The notes beneath the pieces are model-generated. The model was not told the DNA's origin, did not search any database, and saw only the letters and a program-made list of their open reading frames with translations. 50,976 nt of DNA from positions 763-51,738 of the forward strand of contig NZ_PDUS01000024.1 in NCBI RefSeq assembly GCF_002723455.1, in the 5' to 3' direction. This stretch comes from Pseudoalteromonas sp. 3D05. GTDB lineage: Bacteria; Pseudomonadota; Gammaproteobacteria; Enterobacterales; Alteromonadaceae. Positions 16,182-26,561 of this stretch are shown here, piece after piece; the first letter of the stretch is position 1; every line of letters begins with the position of its first letter. The position numbers were made by a program, and so were the translations under genes.

Positions 16182-17480
16182 TTACTGACCTTTAACTTCT
16201 TTAAGGCCGTTGTACGGTGCTTTAGCGCCTAATTGCTCTTCAATGCGAAGCAATTGGTTGTACTTAGCAACACGGTCAGAACGGCTCAGTGAACCCGTTT
16301 TAATTTGACCCGCTGCGGTACCTACTGCTAAATCAGCGATAGTGGCGTCTTCTGTTTCACCAGAACGATGAGAGATAACCACTGTAAAGCCAGCATCTTT
16401 AGCCATTTTGATTGCTGCTAACGTTTCAGTTAGTGAACCAATTTGGTTAAATTTGATTAAGATAGAGTTAGCAATACCGTTATCAATACCACGCTTTAAG
16501 ATTTTAGTGTTTGTAACGAACAAGTCATCACCAACTAACTGAACTTTGTCACCAATTAATTGTGTTTGGTGTGCAAAGCCGTCCCAATCAGACTCATCTA
16601 GACCATCTTCAATTGATACAATTGGGTATTGCTCAGTAAGATCTTTTAAGAAGTGGTTAAATTCTTCTGATGTGAATTTTTTACCTTCGCCTTTCAGGTC
16701 ATAGATATTTGCTTCTTTGTCGTAGAACTCAGAGGCAGCACAGTCTAAGGCTAATGTAATGTCTTTACCTAGCTCGTAACCTGCGTTTGCTACAGCGACT
16801 TTTATCGCAGCAAGGGCGGCTTCATTTGAAGCAAGGTTAGGTGCAAAACCACCTTCGTCACCTACAGAAGTTGAGTGACCTTCTGATTTAAGTACTTTTG
16901 CAAGGCTGTGGAATACTTCAGCACCCATGCGTAGTGCTTCACGGAAGTTAGCCGCGCCAACAGGTTGAACCATAAACTCTTGAATATCTACTGAGTTGTC
17001 AGCATGCTCACCACCATTGATGATGTTCATCATTGGTAATGGCATAGAGTACACACCAGGCGTGCCGTTTAGATCAGCAATGTGCTCATAAAGCTCTACT
17101 TTTTTAGATTGAGCAGCAGCTTTTGCTGTAGCAAGTGATACTGCTAGAATTGCATTAGCACCTAATTTTTCTTTATTCTCAGTGCCGTCTAAATCTAGCA
17201 TTACTTGGTCAACAGTCTGTTGTTCTAATGCGTTTTGACCTTCTAAAGCAGCAGAGATTTCATTATTGATAAAACCAACCGCTTTTAAAACACCTTTACC
17301 TAAGTAACGTGCTTTATCACCATCACGTAATTCAAGTGCTTCGCGAGTACCTGTTGATGCACCTGAAGGTGCTGCAGCGCGTCCCCAAGAACCGTCAGCT
17401 AAATGAACATCAGCTTCTACAGTTGGGTTACCACGCGAATCCATAATTTCGCGACCAATCACTTTTACGATATTTGACAT
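16182..17480 (-). CDS. eno: enolase
   Basis: Glycolytic interconversion of 2-phosphoglycerate and PEP; in gammaproteobacteria also an RNA degradosome component. The 432 residues include the enolase signature LIKFNQIGSLTET, the catalytic loop SHRSGETEDATIADLAV, and the metal and substrate residues in SVGDEGGFAPN and SIEDGLDESDW. Length and ends match the family exactly. It lies 108 bases after pyrG, beyond a strong terminator, so it probably uses its own promoter plus limited read-through. Confidence 0.97.
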   Translation of the reverse strand: MSNIVKVIGREIMDSRGNPTVEADVHLADGSWGRAAAPSGASTGTREALELRDGDKARYLGKGVLKAVGFINNEISAALEGQNALEQQTVDQVMLDLDGTENKEKLGANAILAVSLATAKAAAQSKKVELYEHIADLNGTPGVYSMPLPMMNIINGGEHADNSVDIQEFMVQPVGAANFREALRMGAEVFHSLAKVLKSEGHSTSVGDEGGFAPNLASNEAALAAIKVAVANAGYELGKDITLALDCAASEFYDKEANIYDLKGEGKKFTSEEFNHFLKDLTEQYPIVSIEDGLDESDWDGFAHQTQLIGDKVQLVGDDLFVTNTKILKRGIDNGIANSILIKFNQIGSLTETLAAIKMAKDAGFTVVISHRSGETEDATIADLAVGTAAGQIKTGSLSRSDRVAKYNQLLRIEEQLGAKAPYNGLKEVKGQ

Positions 17481-17555
17481 CTCGATTCCTCTTTTCCCAA
17501 AATGGTGAGTTTGCCGGCTTTATTAATTTTCCTTAATACCGCCGCTTTAAAAACA

Positions 17556-17584
17556 AATAAGCCGTGCATAGAGCACGGCTTATT
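17556..17584 (-). terminator. pyrG terminator
   Basis: A perfect 12-bp stem, AATAAGCCGTGC/GCACGGCTTATT with a 5-base loop, starts 4 bases after the pyrG stop codon and is followed on the minus strand by TTGTTTTT. It separates pyrG from eno. Confidence 0.88.
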
Positions 17585-17588
17585 CACA

Positions 17589-19223
17589 TTACGATGACGC
17601 TTTTTGATGAGTGTGTGCAGCTGCAACAAACCCTTCAAATAGCGGGTGACCATCACGTGGTGTTGACGTGAATTCCGGGTGGAATTGCGCGGCAATAAAC
17701 CAAGGGTGATCTTTGTTTTCGATAATTTCAACTAACTTCTTATCTTCAGATAAGCCAGTGAAGCTCAAGCCAGCTTGCTCAAGCTTTTCTACAAAGTTGT
17801 TATTTACTTCGTAACGGTGACGATGACGTTCAACAATCTCATCACTGCCGTATACTTCACGTACCTTTGAACCCGGCGTTAAGTGGCATTTTTGAGCGCC
17901 TAAACGCATTGTGCCACCTAAATCAGATGCTTCATCGCGTACTTCTACGTTACCATCTGCATCTAACCACTCAGTAATTAGGCCTACTACAGGCGCTGAA
18001 GACTTCGCATTAAATTCTGTTGAATTAGCATCTAAAAGACCTGCAACATTACGTGCATATTCAATCAATGCTACTTGCATGCCCAAACAGATACCTAAGT
18101 AAGGCACTTTATTTTCACGGGCATATTTTGCCGCTAAAATTTTACCTTCAACACCTCGGCCACCAAATCCGCCCGGTACTAAAATCGCGTCTAAGTGAGC
18201 AAGTCGTTCTGTACCTTTGCTTTCAAGGTCTTGTGAATCAACGTATTCAATATTAACGGTTAAACGGTTTTTTAGGCCTGCATGTTTAAGTGCTTCGTTA
18301 ACTGATTTGTATGCATCTGGTAATTCAATGTATTTACCTACCATACCAATTGTTACTTCGCCCGTTGGGTTAGACTCTTGGTATAATACTTGTTCCCATT
18401 CAACCAAGTCAGCTTCAGGCGCTTCTAGGTGGAAACGACGACATACAAAGTGATCAAGCTCTTGAGACTTTAATAGTGCTGGAATTTTATAAATGCTGTC
18501 TACATCTGGTAACGAGATAACTGCTTTCTCTTCAACATTAGTGAAAAGTGCAATTTTTGCACGCTCATTATTTGGTAACTTACGATCAGAACGACAGATA
18601 AGGATATCTGGCTGAATACCAATTGAGCGTAGCTCTTTAACAGAGTGTTGCGTTGGTTTGGTTTTCACTTCACCTGCAGGGCCTAAGAATGGCACTAGCG
18701 TTAAGTGAATAAACAATGCGCGCTCACGGCCAATTTCTGTGCCTAACTGACGAATTGCTTCTAAAAATGGTTGTGACTCAATATCACCTACCGTGCCACC
18801 AATTTCAACGATTGCCACATCGTGGCCTTCAGCACCGTCATAAACACGTTGCTTAATATCGTTAGTAATGTGTGGAATTACCTGAATAGTTGCACCAAGG
18901 TATTCACCACGACGCTCACGACGCAGTACATCTTCATATACACGGCCTTGTGTGAAGTTGTTACGGCTTGTCATTTTGGTGCGGATAAAACGCTCATAGT
19001 GACCTAAATCAAGGTCTGTTTCTGCACCGTCTTCGGTGACAAATACTTCACCGTGTTGAATTGGGCTCATTGTGCCTGGGTCAACGTTGATGTAAGGATC
19101 CAGCTTTAGAATGGTAACATTAAGACCACGGGCCTCTAAAATAGCTGCCAATGATGCTGCTGCAATACCTTTACCCAACGAAGAAACAACCCCGCCGGTA
19201 ACGAAGATAAATTTTGTACTCAT
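17589..19223 (-). CDS. pyrG: CTP synthase
   Basis: Makes CTP from UTP with ATP and glutamine. The N-terminal synthetase domain starts with FIFVTGGVVSSLGKGI, and the C-terminal class I glutaminase domain has the nucleophile in GICLGMQ and the His-Glu pair in AAQFHPEF. The 544-residue length matches. Gene order mazG-pyrG-eno is the standard gammaproteobacterial arrangement. A promoter-like element sits 80 bases upstream. Confidence 0.97.
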   Translation of the reverse strand: MSTKFIFVTGGVVSSLGKGIAAASLAAILEARGLNVTILKLDPYINVDPGTMSPIQHGEVFVTEDGAETDLDLGHYERFIRTKMTSRNNFTQGRVYEDVLRRERRGEYLGATIQVIPHITNDIKQRVYDGAEGHDVAIVEIGGTVGDIESQPFLEAIRQLGTEIGRERALFIHLTLVPFLGPAGEVKTKPTQHSVKELRSIGIQPDILICRSDRKLPNNERAKIALFTNVEEKAVISLPDVDSIYKIPALLKSQELDHFVCRRFHLEAPEADLVEWEQVLYQESNPTGEVTIGMVGKYIELPDAYKSVNEALKHAGLKNRLTVNIEYVDSQDLESKGTERLAHLDAILVPGGFGGRGVEGKILAAKYARENKVPYLGICLGMQVALIEYARNVAGLLDANSTEFNAKSSAPVVGLITEWLDADGNVEVRDEASDLGGTMRLGAQKCHLTPGSKVREVYGSDEIVERHRHRYEVNNNFVEKLEQAGLSFTGLSEDKKLVEIIENKDHPWFIAAQFHPEFTSTPRDGHPLFEGFVAAAHTHQKASS

Positions 19224-19303
19224 GCGAACCCTAGAATATCAGGAATTAAAAGGAATATAATACCCAAACAAGTGATTTTGGAATATGTTCAAGACGGGGC
19301 GAA

Positions 19304-19309
19304 ATTATA
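19304..19309 (-). promoter_or_regulatory. pyrG -10 element with GC-rich discriminator
   Basis: The minus strand reads TGCTATAATTTCGCCCCG: an extended -10 (TGn then TATAAT) followed by a GC-rich discriminator. The -35 is weak. Such discriminators are often sensitive to ppGpp in enterobacteria; that sensitivity is inferred here. Confidence 0.5.
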
Positions 19310-19384
19310 GCAAAAGCCTCTCTATCAATCCAGTGAAAGTTAGCAATTCTCTGCACAAAAAACACACTCCAAAGCGCTCACTAT

Positions 19385-20182
19385 CTAAGGCTGCTTTTTA
19401 ATCGCCTCCCACGCAGCATCCATTTCTTCAAGGCTTGCGGTGTCAAGCGACTGTCCTTTAGCCTGTAAATAAGCCTGCACCTTTTGAAATCTTGATGAAA
19501 ATTTATCATTTGCGCTGCGTAATAACTGTTCAGGATCACGTTTTATATGACGTGCAACATTAACGGTCGCAAATAACAAATCGCCCACCTCTTCAGCAGT
19601 ATGCTCTGAGTAAGGGTCAACCGCGAGTGCTTCTTTTACTTCATCAACTTCTTCAGCCACTTTATCAAGCGCACCATGATACGTGGGCCAGTCAAAACCT
19701 AGCCCTGCGACACGTTGCTGAATCTTTTTTGCTTTACTTAATGCTGGTAAGTTAACTGGTATATCTTGCCACAGCGAAGTGGCTTCACTGGTGTTTTTAT
19801 CTTTGCGTTCTTGCGCTTTAATTTGCTGCCACTGCTGCGCAACTTGGGTGTCAGTTAAGGCATGCTGATCTGCAAATACATGAGGGTGGCGTCTGATAAG
19901 TTTGTTATTTAAAACACTAACAACATCATCAAAATCAAACAGGGCTTGTTCCTTTGCCAATTGCGCATAGAAAACAACCTGAAAAAGTAAATCGCCTAGC
20001 TCTGCTTTTAGCTCAGTGTAATCACCACGCTCAATACAATCGGCCACTTCATACGCTTCTTCTAACGTATGCGGCACGATCGAGTTAAAATCTTGCTTTA
20101 AGTCCCAAGGACATCCGCTTTGTGGATCGCGCAGCTTTGCCATAATTGCTAATAATTCAGATAATGAGTTTTGCTTTTCCAT
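19385..20182 (-). CDS. mazG: nucleoside triphosphate pyrophosphohydrolase MazG
   Basis: Hydrolyses NTPs and dNTPs, cleaning the nucleotide pool and modulating ppGpp-linked stress in E. coli. The 265 residues carry two MazG domains. The first has PWDLKQDFNSIVPHTLEEAYE and AELGDLLFQVVFY, the second EEVDEVKEAL and EEVGDLLFATVNV, each with the EExxE and ExxD metal sites. It starts 8 bases after relA, so the two are translated from one transcript. Confidence 0.95.
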   Translation of the reverse strand: MEKQNSLSELLAIMAKLRDPQSGCPWDLKQDFNSIVPHTLEEAYEVADCIERGDYTELKAELGDLLFQVVFYAQLAKEQALFDFDDVVSVLNNKLIRRHPHVFADQHALTDTQVAQQWQQIKAQERKDKNTSEATSLWQDIPVNLPALSKAKKIQQRVAGLGFDWPTYHGALDKVAEEVDEVKEALAVDPYSEHTAEEVGDLLFATVNVARHIKRDPEQLLRSANDKFSSRFQKVQAYLQAKGQSLDTASLEEMDAAWEAIKKQP

Positions 20183-20190
20183 AAACCCCT

Positions 20191-22347
20191 CTAGTGGCTT
20201 CGCTTGGCTTGGTGAACGCCTTCAATCTGATCAAGCTTTGAAAGCAAACGATTGGTACTAGACAAGTCGTGTACCTCAACTTGCATTGTAAATTTAGCCA
20301 GTTGCCTGTCTTCGAGCGTTTCCATATTCATGTTCAACACGTTTACTTTTTCATTAGCAAGCACTGAACTAATATCACGAATTAACCCTGCGCGATCTGT
20401 AGCTTCAATTTTAATACTTAACGCGTATGAACCATTAATTTCATCTGACCAGCTAACTGCTATTACGCGTTCTGGGTGCTTATTTTTTAAATTAGTAAAT
20501 GAGTCACAATCGTCTCGATGTACGGCAATACCCCGGCCTTGTGTGATATAGCCAATAATTTGCTCACCAGGAACTGGGCGGCAACATTTAGCTACATGGC
20601 TCATTAAGCTGCCCACACCATCAACCACAATACCGTTTTTATCCCCACTCATTTTTGTTGGGTTTTTAAAACGGATAACAGGTTCATCATCTGTTCGGTC
20701 AGTAATAGAATTAAGCAGTTGATTTAAACGTACATCACCTGCTCCTATAGCAACTAACAGATCATCAAGCTCTTTAAAGTTATAACGAGAAATTGCAGGT
20801 TCAAGCTCCTTATAGGTAAGCTCTAACTTTTGCAGTGCTGTGTCTATGATCTCTTTACCTGCGCTTAGATTTTTATCGCGGTCGAGTTGCTTAAACCAAT
20901 GATGAATCTTTGCGCGCGCGCGTGATGACTTTATATAACCCAATGAGGGGTTTAACCAATCGCGACTCGGGTTGGGTTGCTTTTGGGTGAGAATTTCAAC
21001 CTGATCGCCGGTACTTAGTTGATGAGTAAACGGCACTATTTTGCCAAATACTTTAGCACCAATGCAGCGGTGACCTACATTTGAATGAATGTAGTAAGCA
21101 AAATCCAGTGGTGTTGCTCCCAGTGGTAAGTCAAAAATATCACCGCGCGGGGTAAAGATATAAACGCGGTCTTCTACCACTTGGTTTTTCAGTTCATCCG
21201 CTAAATCACTGCCATCAACCACTTCTTCTTGCCATTGCAGTAGTTTACGCAACCAACTAATTTTTTGCTCATAACCTGAACCACGGCTAGGGAGCGCACC
21301 TTCTTTATACATCCAGTGAGCGGCAACACCCAGCTCTGCATCTTGATGCATTGCATGAGTACGAATTTGGATTTCAACGGTTTTCCCCTCAGGGCCAAAC
21401 ACCACCGTATGAATAGACTGATAGCCATTTTGTTTTGGTGTGGCTACGTAATCGTCAAACTCTTTGTTTAGATGCCGCCAATTAGTATGAACAATCCCGA
21501 GTGCGCCATAGCAATCTTGTAGCTCATCAACTACAATCCGCATGGCACGAATATCAAAAAGTTGATCGAATTCGTAATTTTTTTGCGCCATTTTTTTGTA
21601 GATACTAAAAATGTGTTTTGGTCGACCATAAACTTCAGCTTTAATACCAACTTCGGCAAGCTTTGTTTTTACTTGCTCAACCATATCAGCCATATAAGCC
21701 TCACGGCCAAGGCGCTTATCGTCTAATTGCTTAGCAATACTTTTATACAAGTCGGGGTGCAGGTAACGAAAAGAAAGGTCTTCTAGCTCCCACTTTAATT
21801 GACCTATCCCTAAACGATTCGCTAGAGGGGCAAAGATATCGGCAGTTTCTTTAGCTGCTATTACACGCTCTTCTTCATTGGCATTTTTCAGCTCGCGTAG
21901 ATGACATACCTGTTCAGCAAGCTTAATCACTACTGCACGCACATCCTCAACCATGGCTAATAACATGCGGCGAATATTATCGACTTGCACGGTGCCATTG
22001 CCTTGGTGAGCTAAGGTACTAATCGTCGCCATTTGCGAAACACCCGTAAGCAACACGCCAACATGACTACCCATTACCTCTGTTACTTTTTCAATGCATA
22101 CTAAATCGTCTAGAAAATAGGGAGTAATGTAAGCCGTTGCTAACGTTTCAGAGTCCAGATTCATTTCCACCAATATTTCAACCATTTCCATGGCCATCAT
22201 CTGTTGGTGTTGATCAGGAAGAGCCGCGCATAAAGAGTTGGCTTTGATCAGTAACTCGCGCTTATCTTTGGTTAACGCGAGTAATTCAAGTCGCGTTTTA
22301 AAATCTGCTGACTTATCCTGCTGATGTGATTGCCGTGTAGCTACCAT
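20191..22347 (-). CDS. relA: ppGpp synthetase RelA
   Basis: Ribosome-associated (p)ppGpp synthetase responding to uncharged tRNA. The N-terminal hydrolase-like domain lacks the HD pair of SpoT, so it should be synthetase-only. The synthetase domain has FDIRAMRIVV, YVATPKQNGYQSIHTVV and EIQIRTHAMHQDAELGVAAH. TGS (VYIFTPRGDIFDLPLGATPLDF), zinc-finger-like and ACT (LSIKIEATDRAGLIRDI) domains follow. The 718-residue length is close to the 744 of E. coli. It sits in the rlmD-relA-mazG run with 8-base gaps. Confidence 0.96.
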   Translation of the reverse strand: MVATRQSHQQDKSADFKTRLELLALTKDKRELLIKANSLCAALPDQHQQMMAMEMVEILVEMNLDSETLATAYITPYFLDDLVCIEKVTEVMGSHVGVLLTGVSQMATISTLAHQGNGTVQVDNIRRMLLAMVEDVRAVVIKLAEQVCHLRELKNANEEERVIAAKETADIFAPLANRLGIGQLKWELEDLSFRYLHPDLYKSIAKQLDDKRLGREAYMADMVEQVKTKLAEVGIKAEVYGRPKHIFSIYKKMAQKNYEFDQLFDIRAMRIVVDELQDCYGALGIVHTNWRHLNKEFDDYVATPKQNGYQSIHTVVFGPEGKTVEIQIRTHAMHQDAELGVAAHWMYKEGALPSRGSGYEQKISWLRKLLQWQEEVVDGSDLADELKNQVVEDRVYIFTPRGDIFDLPLGATPLDFAYYIHSNVGHRCIGAKVFGKIVPFTHQLSTGDQVEILTQKQPNPSRDWLNPSLGYIKSSRARAKIHHWFKQLDRDKNLSAGKEIIDTALQKLELTYKELEPAISRYNFKELDDLLVAIGAGDVRLNQLLNSITDRTDDEPVIRFKNPTKMSGDKNGIVVDGVGSLMSHVAKCCRPVPGEQIIGYITQGRGIAVHRDDCDSFTNLKNKHPERVIAVSWSDEINGSYALSIKIEATDRAGLIRDISSVLANEKVNVLNMNMETLEDRQLAKFTMQVEVHDLSSTNRLLSKLDQIEGVHQAKRSH

Positions 22348-22355
22348 GTTGCGCT

Positions 22356-23681
22356 CTATCTCCTTTGAAATAATGCCATTGTTTCAATATGCCCTGTGTG
22401 GGGAAACATATTCATTAGCCCTATTTTTTCAAGTGAAAACCCCGCTTGCGAGATAATTGCACTGTCACGGGCTAAAGTAACAGGGTCGCAAGAGACGTAT
22501 AAAATCGTTTTAAATTGCTTGAGCGGCAGTTGTTCCAAAATAGCCATAGCACCAGTTCGAGAAGGATCTAACAATAAAACATCTAATGCTTTACTAAACC
22601 ACGGTGCTTGCTCTATTGATTTAGTTAAATCAAAGCAATGAAATTGCGCATTCGCTATTTGGTTAGTTTGCGCATTTTGACGAGCCATTGCAACCGCCGA
22701 TGACACTCCTTCAACACCAATTACATTTTTTGCACATTTAGCCACCACTAAGGAGAAGTTACCAATCCCGCAGAACAGGTCAAGTATTTGTTCGTCCCCA
22801 TTTAAATCAAGCCAGTCAACAGCTTGAGTTAACATAGCTTGGTTAACTTTAGCATTAACTTGAATAAAATTACCTAAGCCAAATTCAAATTTTAAATGCT
22901 GTTCAGGTAGTTGATAAAATGGCATTGCTAGATGGTCATGCTCAATTACATCACTTTGGTCTTGAAAAATAATTTGCCACTGCAAGGTCGCACCAAGTTC
23001 AATAATTGTCTGTTTAAGAGCTTCACTAACCGCTTTAGTATGGCGCAAAATAACAAAGTTTTGCTCATCTGCTTGGCATAATTGAATGTGACTAACGCTA
23101 CGAAGCTCATTATATTTATTTAGCAAGGAGTCAAAATGGTTGAAGACATCATCATAAACGTGGCTTAGAACGGGGCATTTATTGACACTAATAATTTGTT
23201 TAGAGCCCTTTGCTCTATAACCTACACGCATTTTTTTTGCGTTTTTGTCGTACATTACGGCTAAGCGCGCACTACGGCGGTAATGCTTTGGCTCACTTAA
23301 TAATGGCGGCTGCCATGCCATATTTTCTAGTTTTGCAAACTTAGCGAACAGCTGACTTACTGCAACCTGTTTCTCAACCAGTTGCTGATCCAACCGTAAA
23401 TGTTGTAATTGACACCCTCCACATTGCTCGTAATGCTCACAAAAAGGGGCAACTCTGGCATCACTTTGATGCTCTACTTTGATTGTTTTTGCTGCGCAGT
23501 GGCGAGATTTATCCTCTGTCAATTTTGCCTTTACGACTTCGTTGCTCAAAGCGCCACTAACAAAGCATACTTTATTATTATACTTAGCAATGCCTCGCCC
23601 TTGATGGTCCATGCCAGTGATGGTTAATGAAACAGGCTGCCCTGAGAGGGTCTTTTTTTTTACTTGGAAAAACTGTGCCAT
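22356..23681 (-). CDS. rlmD: 23S rRNA (uracil-1939-C5)-methyltransferase RlmD
   Basis: Methylates U1939 of 23S rRNA with SAM. It has an N-terminal TRAM domain (about 12-70) and four iron-sulfur cysteines (C81, C87, C90 in CEHYEQCGGC, plus C169). The SAM site is LDLFCGIGNFSLVVA, and the catalytic Cys lies in LYVSCDPVTLARD. Length (441) fits. It is the first gene before relA and is divergent from barA across 97 bases. Confidence 0.95.
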   Translation of the reverse strand: MAQFFQVKKKTLSGQPVSLTITGMDHQGRGIAKYNNKVCFVSGALSNEVVKAKLTEDKSRHCAAKTIKVEHQSDARVAPFCEHYEQCGGCQLQHLRLDQQLVEKQVAVSQLFAKFAKLENMAWQPPLLSEPKHYRRSARLAVMYDKNAKKMRVGYRAKGSKQIISVNKCPVLSHVYDDVFNHFDSLLNKYNELRSVSHIQLCQADEQNFVILRHTKAVSEALKQTIIELGATLQWQIIFQDQSDVIEHDHLAMPFYQLPEQHLKFEFGLGNFIQVNAKVNQAMLTQAVDWLDLNGDEQILDLFCGIGNFSLVVAKCAKNVIGVEGVSSAVAMARQNAQTNQIANAQFHCFDLTKSIEQAPWFSKALDVLLLDPSRTGAMAILEQLPLKQFKTILYVSCDPVTLARDSAIISQAGFSLEKIGLMNMFPHTGHIETMALFQRR

Positions 23682-23778
23682 CGGGCAACACCTTAAATAT
23701 TGATTGTATCGGCAAGATTGATTACTCGCCTATAAGTATATACTCTTAGTTAACTAATAATGATAACTACATTAACTT

Positions 23779-26544
23779 ATGACTAAACTTGGTTTGCGCG
23801 ACTCAGTTTTAGCGCTGACATTAATTCCCACAGTTCTAATTGGACTACTACTTGGTGGCTATTTTACAATAAATCGTTACTTTGAGCTTGATAAAATATT
23901 ATATCAGCAAGGCTCAATGATTTCGGAGCCATTATCGATTGCAATAGAGCAGCCTTTATTAGCAAAAAATAAACAGCAACTTAATCGGCTAATTAGTCAT
24001 GCTCACAATAAACACTCGCCAGCGATAAAAACCATTGCAATTTTTGACGCAAACAAACAACTCATTCTGACCAGCAATTACCACAGCGACTTTGATGAGC
24101 AAATAGATGAGTCTCAATTACGAGCTGATAATAAAACGAAACAGCAAGAAAGCGATGGATTCATCCTATTTTACACGCCCATTGTCAACCTCTCAACGCC
24201 CGAGGCTCGCTGGAGTGATTCAGCGTTTCAAACTACTTTAGGCACAATTGTTGTTCAACTTAATAAAGACCCGGCAATTATCGGACAACAAAGAGCACTG
24301 TTAATCAGCGGGATTGTAATTATATTTGCACTCTTGCTTGCCGCTATTTTGGCGATTCGTTTAAGTAGGATGTTCATAACACCACTTAATAAGCTAGTTA
24401 TTGCCAGTGACAGGTTGATCGAAGGAAAACGAGATACTGGCCTAAACACACCAATGATGGGTGAATTTGAGCAACTTCGCCTAGGCTTAAACACAATTTC
24501 TGATACCATGGTGGTGCAAAGAGACGAAATGCAAAAGCACATTGACCAAGCCACCAGTGATTTGCGCGAATCGTTAGAAATGTATGAAACACAAAATATT
24601 CAACTTAATATTGCGAAAACAGATGCTCAGGACGCTAACCGTGTAAAGTCAGACTTTTTAGCAAAAATGAGCCATGAATTACGCACTCCACTCAATGGTG
24701 TTATTGGATTTACAAGGCAACTACATAAAACGCCTTTAAATAAACACCAAAAAGACTACCTCGATACTATTGAACTCTCCGCCAATAGTTTGATGACAAT
24801 CATTAGTGATATTTTAGACTTTTCTAAGCTTGAAGCGGGTGCTATGGAGCTGGAGTCAATCCAATTTCAGTTACGCGACAACATCAATGAAGTACTTACA
24901 TTACTTGCACCAAGTGCCGACGAGAAACAACTAGAACTTTCCATTTATATAAATTCACAAGTCCCTGACAATATTACCGGCGATCCAACTCGCTTTAAGC
25001 AAGTACTTATTAACCTCATAAGCAACGCAATTAAGTTTACTGAAAAAGGTGCCATCAAAATTGATGTTGGCCATCGCCTTTTAGACGAAGAGCGCACGTC
25101 AATTCTCGTGTCGGTGACTGATACTGGTGTTGGTATCCCAATGGACAAACAAGATGCACTGTTCACACCATTTGGGCAGGCAGATTCAAGTATTACCCGT
25201 AAATTTGGAGGGACAGGACTTGGCCTGATTATTACAAAACACATCGTTGAAGCCATGGGTGGACGTATTACTCTTAACTCAGCACCCGGGCACGGTACGT
25301 GTTTCACGTTTAATGGTGTATTTAGCCTTCCTAGCCATAATGTTACAAATGACTTACCAAGTAAATCGCTTGCCAATAAGCGCATATTGTATCTAGAGCC
25401 ACATGAACACACCCATTATGCAGTCTCATCTTTATTAAAAGATTGGCAAACTCAAGTAACCGGCTGCTTTGATGAAGAAAGCTTTTTCGACGAAATCAAA
25501 AAAGATTTTAATTACGATATTTGTATCATTGGCCATGTTGCCACAGTCGATGAAATGCAGCGTTTAAAAAGCTATATAAAAGCAGCGCGTGAATCCACCG
25601 ATTACTTATACCTGATGTTAAATACTGTATCGCATAGCATGCGTGAATCTTACATAGGTAGCGGTGCAGATGCGTGTTTAAGTAAACCTCTTAACCATCG
25701 CAAACTATGTGAAGTGCTAGCGGCTCCTTATCGCCTTGATCACCCCGTACACAATATTGAACAAAGTGACGACAAGCTTTTACCATTAAAGGTGCTGGTT
25801 GTAGATGATAACGACGCCAACTTAAAGTTAATTTACACGTTACTAGAAGAAAAAATAGAGCTCATCGATACTGCTCACAATGGCTCACAGGCATACAGCC
25901 TGAGCAAAAGTCATAAATACGATATTATATTTATGGATATTCAAATGCCGATTATGGATGGCATTACGGCCTGTAAACTTATTCGCGAATCATCTCTTAA
26001 TGAAGATACGCCAATCATTGCCGTAACGGCACATGCCCTTGCTGGCGAGAAAGAGCAACTAATAAAGGATGGCTTTAAAGGGTATTTAACCAAACCTATC
26101 GATGAAGATATGCTAAAACAAAGCATTAGTGAATATAGCCCTAAATCACCAATTATGCGGGATAAAAACCGCCAAGAGCATATTGTGTCAGAGCCTCCTT
26201 TCACCAGCAATTCACTTGATTGGACTCTCGCGCTGCAACGAGCCGGAGGAAAGCACGAGCTCGCATTAGAAATGTTAAACATGCTCTTACTTAGTGTTCC
26301 AGAGACATTACGCTTACTCGATGAAGCTATTCATAATCAAGACTGTGAGCACGTACTCAGTATCATTCACAAATTCCACGGCGCATGTTGCTATACTGGT
26401 GTTCCAAAGCTTAAGAAGCTTGCAGAAGGACTTGAAACAGCTTTAAAAGGTGATTGTGATTTAAGTTATATTAAACCCGAACTCTTTGAGCTAAATGATG
26501 AGCTTGAAAACTTAATGACTGATGCAGGTATGGCTCAACATTAG
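23779..26544 (+). CDS. barA: BarA-type hybrid sensor histidine kinase
   Basis: Membrane sensor that in relatives phosphorylates the UvrY/GacA regulator to switch on Csr small RNAs. Layout: TM1 (about 10-30), periplasmic loop, TM2 (about 174-196), HAMP, HisKA with H299 in FLAKMSHELRTPLNGVIGF, HATPase with GTGLGL, a degenerate receiver (about 535-645), a canonical receiver with FMDIQMPIMDG, and a C-terminal HPt with HKFHGACCYTGV. The N-terminus PTVLIGLLLG matches E. coli BarA, as do the 921-residue length and divergence from rlmD-relA. Confidence 0.93.
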   Translation: MTKLGLRDSVLALTLIPTVLIGLLLGGYFTINRYFELDKILYQQGSMISEPLSIAIEQPLLAKNKQQLNRLISHAHNKHSPAIKTIAIFDANKQLILTSNYHSDFDEQIDESQLRADNKTKQQESDGFILFYTPIVNLSTPEARWSDSAFQTTLGTIVVQLNKDPAIIGQQRALLISGIVIIFALLLAAILAIRLSRMFITPLNKLVIASDRLIEGKRDTGLNTPMMGEFEQLRLGLNTISDTMVVQRDEMQKHIDQATSDLRESLEMYETQNIQLNIAKTDAQDANRVKSDFLAKMSHELRTPLNGVIGFTRQLHKTPLNKHQKDYLDTIELSANSLMTIISDILDFSKLEAGAMELESIQFQLRDNINEVLTLLAPSADEKQLELSIYINSQVPDNITGDPTRFKQVLINLISNAIKFTEKGAIKIDVGHRLLDEERTSILVSVTDTGVGIPMDKQDALFTPFGQADSSITRKFGGTGLGLIITKHIVEAMGGRITLNSAPGHGTCFTFNGVFSLPSHNVTNDLPSKSLANKRILYLEPHEHTHYAVSSLLKDWQTQVTGCFDEESFFDEIKKDFNYDICIIGHVATVDEMQRLKSYIKAARESTDYLYLMLNTVSHSMRESYIGSGADACLSKPLNHRKLCEVLAAPYRLDHPVHNIEQSDDKLLPLKVLVVDDNDANLKLIYTLLEEKIELIDTAHNGSQAYSLSKSHKYDIIFMDIQMPIMDGITACKLIRESSLNEDTPIIAVTAHALAGEKEQLIKDGFKGYLTKPIDEDMLKQSISEYSPKSPIMRDKNRQEHIVSEPPFTSNSLDWTLALQRAGGKHELALEMLNMLLLSVPETLRLLDEAIHNQDCEHVLSIIHKFHGACCYTGVPKLKKLAEGLETALKGDCDLSYIKPELFELNDELENLMTDAGMAQH

Positions 26545-26561
26545 AGCCATACCAAACACGC

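Noticed and set aside
17465..17731. 88-residue minus-strand frame spanning the pyrG end and the pyrG-eno gap
   Set aside because: Overlaps the conserved end of pyrG in another frame and crosses the pyrG terminator.
24945..25412. 155-residue frame antisense to barA
   Set aside because: It lies wholly opposite the conserved kinase domain of barA, so it is a shadow of that coding strand.
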